Shown here in pieces: positions 6,517 through 9,609 of a stretch of DNA of 9,609 nt. The position numbers and the translations under genes are program-made. The stretch is from CAJQND01 sp051010055. Its GTDB lineage: Bacteria > Pseudomonadota > Alphaproteobacteria > Rhizobiales > CAJQND01. The notes below the pieces were generated by a model, which worked only from the letters and a program-made list of their open reading frames with translations, was not told the DNA's origin and did no database searches. Location: positions 1 through 9,609 of the forward strand of contig JBPCVY010000069.1 in NCBI GenBank assembly GCA_051010055.1, read 5' to 3'. Numbering within the stretch: position 1 is the first letter of the stretch; every line of letters begins with the position of its first letter.

Positions 6517-7569
6517 ATGGCTGCGTCCGCGCGTGAGGGGGGGAAAACCAACCCGACCGGAAACCAGAAATCAGTACAGGCCAAGCAGGCTGTAAAAAAA
6601 ACTTTTGCGGCTGACGAAAAAGCCAAAGTTGGCGATGCTCAAAATGGCGGCTGTGCGCCAAAGCGCGGTGAAGCACTGCATCTCTTGTCAGAACTCCGGC
6701 ACAATCCGGAAGCTGTCCGGCATGCGTTTGAATCGGGCTCCTATCCATACAAAACCAAGATGCGCCGCGATGTTTATGAGCGCCACAAAAGCGAGCTTCA
6801 GGTTGAGCTTTTGAAGGTCCAAAACTGGGTCAAGCAAACCGGTGAGCGGATTGTGCTTTTGTTTGAAGGGCGCGATGCGGCCGGAAAGGGCGGCACCATC
6901 AAGCGGTTTATGGAGCATTTGAACCCGCGTGAGGCCAGAGTGGTCGCCCTGGCAAAACCAACCGCATATGAAAGCACCCAGTGGTTTTTCCAGCGCTATG
7001 TGGAGCATTTTCCCTCTGCAGGTGAAATCGTCCTGTTTGACCGGTCTTGGTACAACCGGGCAGGAGTTGAAAGGGTGATGGGTTTCTGCTCGCCGACGGA
7101 CTATCTGGAATTCATGCGCCAGTGCCCTGAGCTTGAGCGGATGCTCGTGCGCAGCGGCATCAGGCTCTACAAATATTATTTCTCCGTCACCCGGGAGGAA
7201 CAGTTGCGCCGGTTCAATTCGCGTGAAAACGATCCCCTGAAACGATGGAAGCTGTCGCCTGTAGACGTTGCCTCCTTAGACAAATGGGGCGACTACACAG
7301 AGGCAAAAGAAGCCATGTTCTTCTACACCGACACAGCCGATGCGCCCTGGACCATCGTGAAGTCCAACGACAAGAAGCGGGCGCGGCTGAACTGCATGCA
7401 GCATTTTCTTAGCTCATTGCCTTATCCCGACAAGGACCAGCAGCTTGTTACCGGCCCCGACCCGTTGATTGTCGGCGCCGCCCAGCATGTGATCGGCCAG
7501 ACGAACAATGTCATCGGGGCCAGCGTGCACCCGAATCTGCGTAGAGATAAAGGGAACGAAAAACTCTGA
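6517..7569 (+). CDS. ppk2: Polyphosphate kinase 2, class I (polyP:NDP phosphotransferase)
   Basis: This cytoplasmic enzyme transfers phosphate between inorganic polyphosphate and nucleoside diphosphates, making ATP or GTP from polyP or the reverse. The 350-residue product has the P-loop GRDAAGKGG (residues 118-126, Lys124), followed by TIKRFMEHLNPREARVVAL. It has the Walker B block VLFDRSWYNRAGVERVMGF (Asp175) and the lid and C-terminal signatures LRRFNSRENDPLKRWKLSP and DKWGDYTEAKEAMFF, ending in TIVKSNDKKRARLN. These together are class I, one-domain PPK2. The catalytic core begins near residue 70; the first ~60 residues are a Lys- and Ala-rich, low-complexity extension longer than usual. 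That extension contains runs of seven G (6537-6543) and eight A (6594-6601). The gene lies 100 bases after the BA14K gene, behind a candidate FNR-type promoter, and converges on the DUF2141 gene. Substrate preference (ADP or GDP) cannot be read from sequence. Confidence 0.95.
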   Translation: MAASAREGGKTNPTGNQKSVQAKQAVKKTFAADEKAKVGDAQNGGCAPKRGEALHLLSELRHNPEAVRHAFESGSYPYKTKMRRDVYERHKSELQVELLKVQNWVKQTGERIVLLFEGRDAAGKGGTIKRFMEHLNPREARVVALAKPTAYESTQWFFQRYVEHFPSAGEIVLFDRSWYNRAGVERVMGFCSPTDYLEFMRQCPELERMLVRSGIRLYKYYFSVTREEQLRRFNSRENDPLKRWKLSPVDVASLDKWGDYTEAKEAMFFYTDTADAPWTIVKSNDKKRARLNCMQHFLSSLPYPDKDQQLVTGPDPLIVGAAQHVIGQTNNVIGASVHPNLRRDKGNEKL

Positions 7570-7582
7570 TTTGGAAGGGCGG

Positions 7583-8035
7583 CTAGTAAAGCTTCATGCG
7601 CACCATCGTGCTGCCTTCGCTGTGCGGAAATTTTGCTTTCTTGAAATCGGGAAACCAGTAAATTTTCTCGTCATAATTCGTGATTGCTTTCTTTTCCGCC
7701 GAGAAGGGGCTTTTTGAAATTTCCTGATCATTGTTGAGATCATGGCCGGCCATGATCGCATATTCGCCAAAGTTGATCTCTGGAATGACGAAGGTGCACT
7801 TGTAGTCCTCAAGCTCACACTCGCCCTCGGTCACGCCGCCATCTTCCGGGTTTTCGAAAGTTTGTTTGTTTGAGAACATGCGCCAGAGAATTTTGCCGTC
7901 ATTACTTCCGGCACCGGATATCTCCACGATAATATCGCCCTTTTCGTGCTCATCAGCACGCACTGGTGCAAACGCCTCCAGTGATACCACGGCGCACAAA
8001 AGCGCAAATATCAAAACCGGCCTGTTCCAGATCAT
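7583..8035 (-). CDS. Secreted DUF2141-family protein
   Basis: The 150-residue product starts with MIWNRPVLIFALLCAVVSLE, a signal peptide with likely cleavage after VRA (residue 27). The mature part is a small beta-rich domain. It shows the DUF2141 pattern: a glycine-led strand (GKILWRMFS), FGEYAIMAGHDLNNDQEI with His98-Asp99, and a late PDFKKAKF segment. The stretch D99-x-N101-x-D103-x-x-I106-S resembles the first part of an EF-hand-type calcium loop but lacks its closing Glu. Cys73 and Cys80 could form a disulfide. The family's function is unknown. A TTG 48 bases upstream would lengthen the N-terminus, but the ATG at 8035 gives the normal signal peptide. Only 13 bases separate its stop from that of ppk2, with no terminator visible between them. 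Confidence 0.75.
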   Translation of the reverse strand: MIWNRPVLIFALLCAVVSLEAFAPVRADEHEKGDIIVEISGAGSNDGKILWRMFSNKQTFENPEDGGVTEGECELEDYKCTFVIPEINFGEYAIMAGHDLNNDQEISKSPFSAEKKAITNYDEKIYWFPDFKKAKFPHSEGSTMVRMKLY

Positions 8036-8087
8036 AAAGCCACCACCAACACGAAACCTGCAAACTCTAAATTGGGCTTGCAAATTT

Positions 8088-8116
8088 CACAAAACAAGGA
8101 ACCGAATTCCTGTCAA
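8088..8116 (-). promoter_or_regulatory. Possible promoter of the DUF2141 gene
   Basis: Read on the minus strand, a perfect -35 TTGACA (8111-8116) is followed after 17 bases by TTTGTG (8088-8093), a poor -10. The predicted start near 8081 would give a leader of about 45 bases. The only strong element is the -35, so this is tentative. Confidence 0.25.
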
Positions 8117-8149
8117 AAGAAATCGGAATGTAGTTTCTTCAAAACCGCG

Positions 8150-8165
8150 TGACGAATTGGCGTCA
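8150..8165. repeat. Inverted repeat in the divergent spacer
   Basis: TGACG and CGTCA are perfect inverted arms of five bases separated by AATTGG. The repeat sits near the middle of the 272-base spacer between the DUF2141 gene and the solute-binding protein gene, upstream of the candidate promoter of each. It could be an operator for a dimeric regulator; the arms are short and chance is possible. Confidence 0.3.
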
Positions 8166-8180
8166 TTACTTACGTTAGAT

Positions 8181-8211
8181 TTGATAATTGTGGCAAAAAT
8201 CTATTCATAAT
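8181..8211 (+). promoter_or_regulatory. Possible promoter of the solute-binding protein gene
   Basis: TTGATA (8181-8186, five of six matches) is followed after 19 bases by CATAAT (8206-8211, five of six). The spacing is longer than ideal. The rest of the spacer up to the gene holds only AT-rich sequence and two copies of AGTGCAT (8240-8246 and 8264-8270). Tentative. Confidence 0.25.
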
Positions 8212-8296
8212 CGCACGTCTAGTAAAGCTAAGAAAATTTAGTGCATTGCAAAGCATATTTTTAAGTGCATCATCCAACCTTCGTTTTATTCTGGCT

Positions 8297-8302
8297 GGGA
8301 GG
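8297..8302 (+). promoter_or_regulatory. Ribosome binding site deciding a TTG start
   Basis: GGGAGG followed by five A residues stands directly before TTG at 8308. The next in-frame ATG codons (from residue 17) lie inside the signal peptide core, so this site makes TTG the most likely start. Confidence 0.8.
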
Positions 8303-8307
8303 AAAAA

Positions 8308-9159
8308 TTGGCCGACATAAACAGAGCAATTCTGACGGGAATTGCGATTTTCGTGATGGCGATGTGCACCGCGCATGCTGATGTAATGAAAAACGTCCGC
8401 GAAACAGGTGTTCTGAAAATCGGTTATCGGGAAGATGCCGAGCCGTTTTCCTTCATCAACTCACAAGGTGTGCCGGCGGGATATTCGATCAGCTTGTGCC
8501 GCGCGGTAGAGAGTTACCTGAAGTCAGACCTGAAGCTCACATCCGTGAAGGCGAAATATGTACCGGTGAACAGCGCTGACCGTTTCAAGAAATTGCAGGA
8601 GGGCGAGGTCGATCTTCTTTGCGGCGCCACATCGGCCACCCTGAAGCGCCGTGAACTGGTGGACTTTTCAATCCCGACATTCATAACCGGCGCCACGGTT
8701 ATGGTGCGTCGGGATGGGCCGCAAAGCCTTGCGGATATGAAAGGCCGCAAAATAGGCGTCCTGGCGGCCACAACAACAGCAGAGGCGCTTTTGAAGACGC
8801 TGGAGAAATTCTCGGTCAATGCGGAGGTTGTGCCGGTTTCCAGCCATAACGATGGCTTCGCAAAATTGCAAAACAACGAGATTTCGGCCTACTTCGGCGA
8901 CCGCGCAATCCTGGTGACCCTGGTACGGCGGTTGGCCGGAGAAAAGAATATTGGCGTATCCACCCGGTTGTTTTCACTTGAACCGTATGCAATTGGCCTG
9001 CCGCGGGGAGATAGCAATTTTCGCCTTGTTGTTGATGCCGCAATCAGTAAGGTTTTCCGATCGCCGCAAATTCAGAAAATTTACCAGCAGGCATTCGGCA
9101 ACGAGCCACCGAGCGACTTATTGAAAGCTTTGTTTGTCACAGGCGCATTGCCGGACTGA
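8308..9159 (+). CDS. Periplasmic amino-acid-type solute-binding protein (SBP family 3)
   Basis: The 283-residue product has a signal peptide (hydrophobic residues 8-20, likely cleavage after AHA at residue 24) and a bacterial extracellular solute-binding family 3 fold. The first lobe opens GVLKIGYREDAEPFSF and GYSISLCRAV. The hinge region has VDLLCGATSATLKRRELVDFS, and the second lobe has LADMKGRKIGVLAATTTAEALL and SHNDGFAKLQNNEISAYFGDRAIL. The pattern is closest to the glutamate/aspartate (GltI-like) branch, so a polar amino acid is a reasonable guess for the ligand. Cys64 and Cys105 may form a disulfide. The gene starts with TTG behind a strong ribosome site. No permease or ATPase gene adjoins it: the next gene is convergent and the previous divergent, so it is an orphan binding protein that serves a distant transporter or acts in sensing. 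Confidence 0.88.
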   Translation: MADINRAILTGIAIFVMAMCTAHADVMKNVRETGVLKIGYREDAEPFSFINSQGVPAGYSISLCRAVESYLKSDLKLTSVKAKYVPVNSADRFKKLQEGEVDLLCGATSATLKRRELVDFSIPTFITGATVMVRRDGPQSLADMKGRKIGVLAATTTAEALLKTLEKFSVNAEVVPVSSHNDGFAKLQNNEISAYFGDRAILVTLVRRLAGEKNIGVSTRLFSLEPYAIGLPRGDSNFRLVVDAAISKVFRSPQIQKIYQQAFGNEPPSDLLKALFVTGALPD

Positions 9160-9195
9160 CACCTTAAGCAGCGGTAAGCGCGTAGTTGGCCGAAA

Positions 9196-9540
9196 TTAAC
9201 GCCGACGCGCCCTTTCGCGCCGTGCCTGGGCAGCTCGCGCATTTCTGCCGCCCTGTCTCCGGCTTGTGTTGGCGCTGAAATTGTTTTGCCTGCGATGCAT
9301 CTGCTGGCGGCGTTGGGGGTTGCGGTTATAGCGGTAGCGATTGCGCCGTGCCGAACTGGTAACACCACCTACCACGCCGCCAATTATGGCGCCGCCGATC
9401 AGGCCATCGCCGCCGCCAATCAGACCGCCCAATAACGCACCGCCAAGTGCGCCGCCGAGAATATCCGCCTGCGCTTTTTCCTCGAGCGGGGAGGCGATTG
9501 TGAGGAAGGTGGCAAGGGCTGCTGCCAGGGCGACTTTCAT
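9196..9540 (-). CDS. Secreted glycine-zipper protein with Arg-rich tail
   Basis: From the ATG at 9540 the product is 114 residues: a signal peptide of about 25 residues (cleavage likely after AQA), a glycine-zipper segment (about 28-60) and a strongly basic tail. The zipper has GG pairs every four to five residues, as in GGALGGALLGGLIGGG. The tail from about residue 65 is almost entirely Arg, Asn, Gln and Ala. Glycine zippers pack as membrane-inserting or oligomerising helices, and similar small proteins are found in proteobacterial envelopes; the tail could bind anionic polymers. I chose this start for its normal signal peptide length and an AGGA seven bases ahead. An ATG at 9579, with GGAG ahead of it, would add 13 residues and is a real alternative; one at 9603 is also in frame. 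The function is unknown. It converges on the solute-binding protein gene with 36 bases between them. Confidence 0.65.
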   Translation of the reverse strand: MKVALAAALATFLTIASPLEEKAQADILGGALGGALLGGLIGGGDGLIGGAIIGGVVGGVTSSARRNRYRYNRNPQRRQQMHRRQNNFSANTSRRQGGRNARAAQARRERARRR

Positions 9541-9609
9541 GCCGGTTTTCCTGTTGAGTGTTATTCCAGCTGCGCTCATTTCACCTTCTCCCCGTCTTTC
9601 CATTCCTCA

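Noticed and set aside
9160..9195. CTTA/TAAG arms between the two convergent genes as a terminator
   Set aside because: The arms are only four bases, with no T tract on either strand.

Overview
The window reads as a chromosomal stretch of an alphaproteobacterium, most likely a member of the Hyphomicrobiales (Rhizobiales). The support is the tightly packed ccoGHIS (fixGHIS) set, a BA14K-type secreted protein of the kind common in that order, and a moderate-to-high GC content with AT-rich gaps between genes. The genus cannot be named from sequence alone. There is no sign of mobile DNA, CRISPR, rRNA or tRNA.

Layout. Positions 1-4144 hold a four-gene operon on the + strand for assembling the high-affinity cbb3 cytochrome c oxidase. 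It contains ccoG (5' end cut off by the window edge), ccoH, ccoI and ccoS, the last being a 55-residue gene. The junctions are ATGA overlaps, a 1-base gap and another ATGA overlap. A GAF-PAS-histidine kinase without a receiver domain follows after 73 bases (4218-5879). Next come a secreted BA14K-family protein (5997-6416) and a class I polyphosphate kinase 2 (6517-7569), both on the + strand. A secreted DUF2141 protein (7583-8035, - strand) converges on ppk2 with only 13 bases between the stops. A 272-base divergent spacer separates it from a periplasmic amino-acid-type solute-binding protein with a TTG start (8308-9159). That gene converges on a secreted glycine-zipper protein with an arginine-rich tail (9196-9540, - strand).

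How the genes fit together. CcoG, CcoI, CcoH and CcoS supply copper to and mature the cbb3 oxidase used in microoxic respiration. The ccoNOQP structural genes are expected just upstream, outside the window. The most interesting non-coding observation is two perfect TTGA-N6-TCAA (FNR/FixK-type) palindromes in the two + strand gaps after the kinase. One lies before the BA14K gene (5896-5909). The other lies before ppk2 (6437-6450), where it sits exactly where a class II FNR-activated promoter would place it if the start site is 6485. This raises the possibility that the secreted protein and the polyphosphate kinase belong to the same low-oxygen regulon as the cco genes. The orphan kinase beside the cco operon is a second candidate link. 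Both ideas are inference. The protein families themselves are known, and I found no clearly new multi-gene system.
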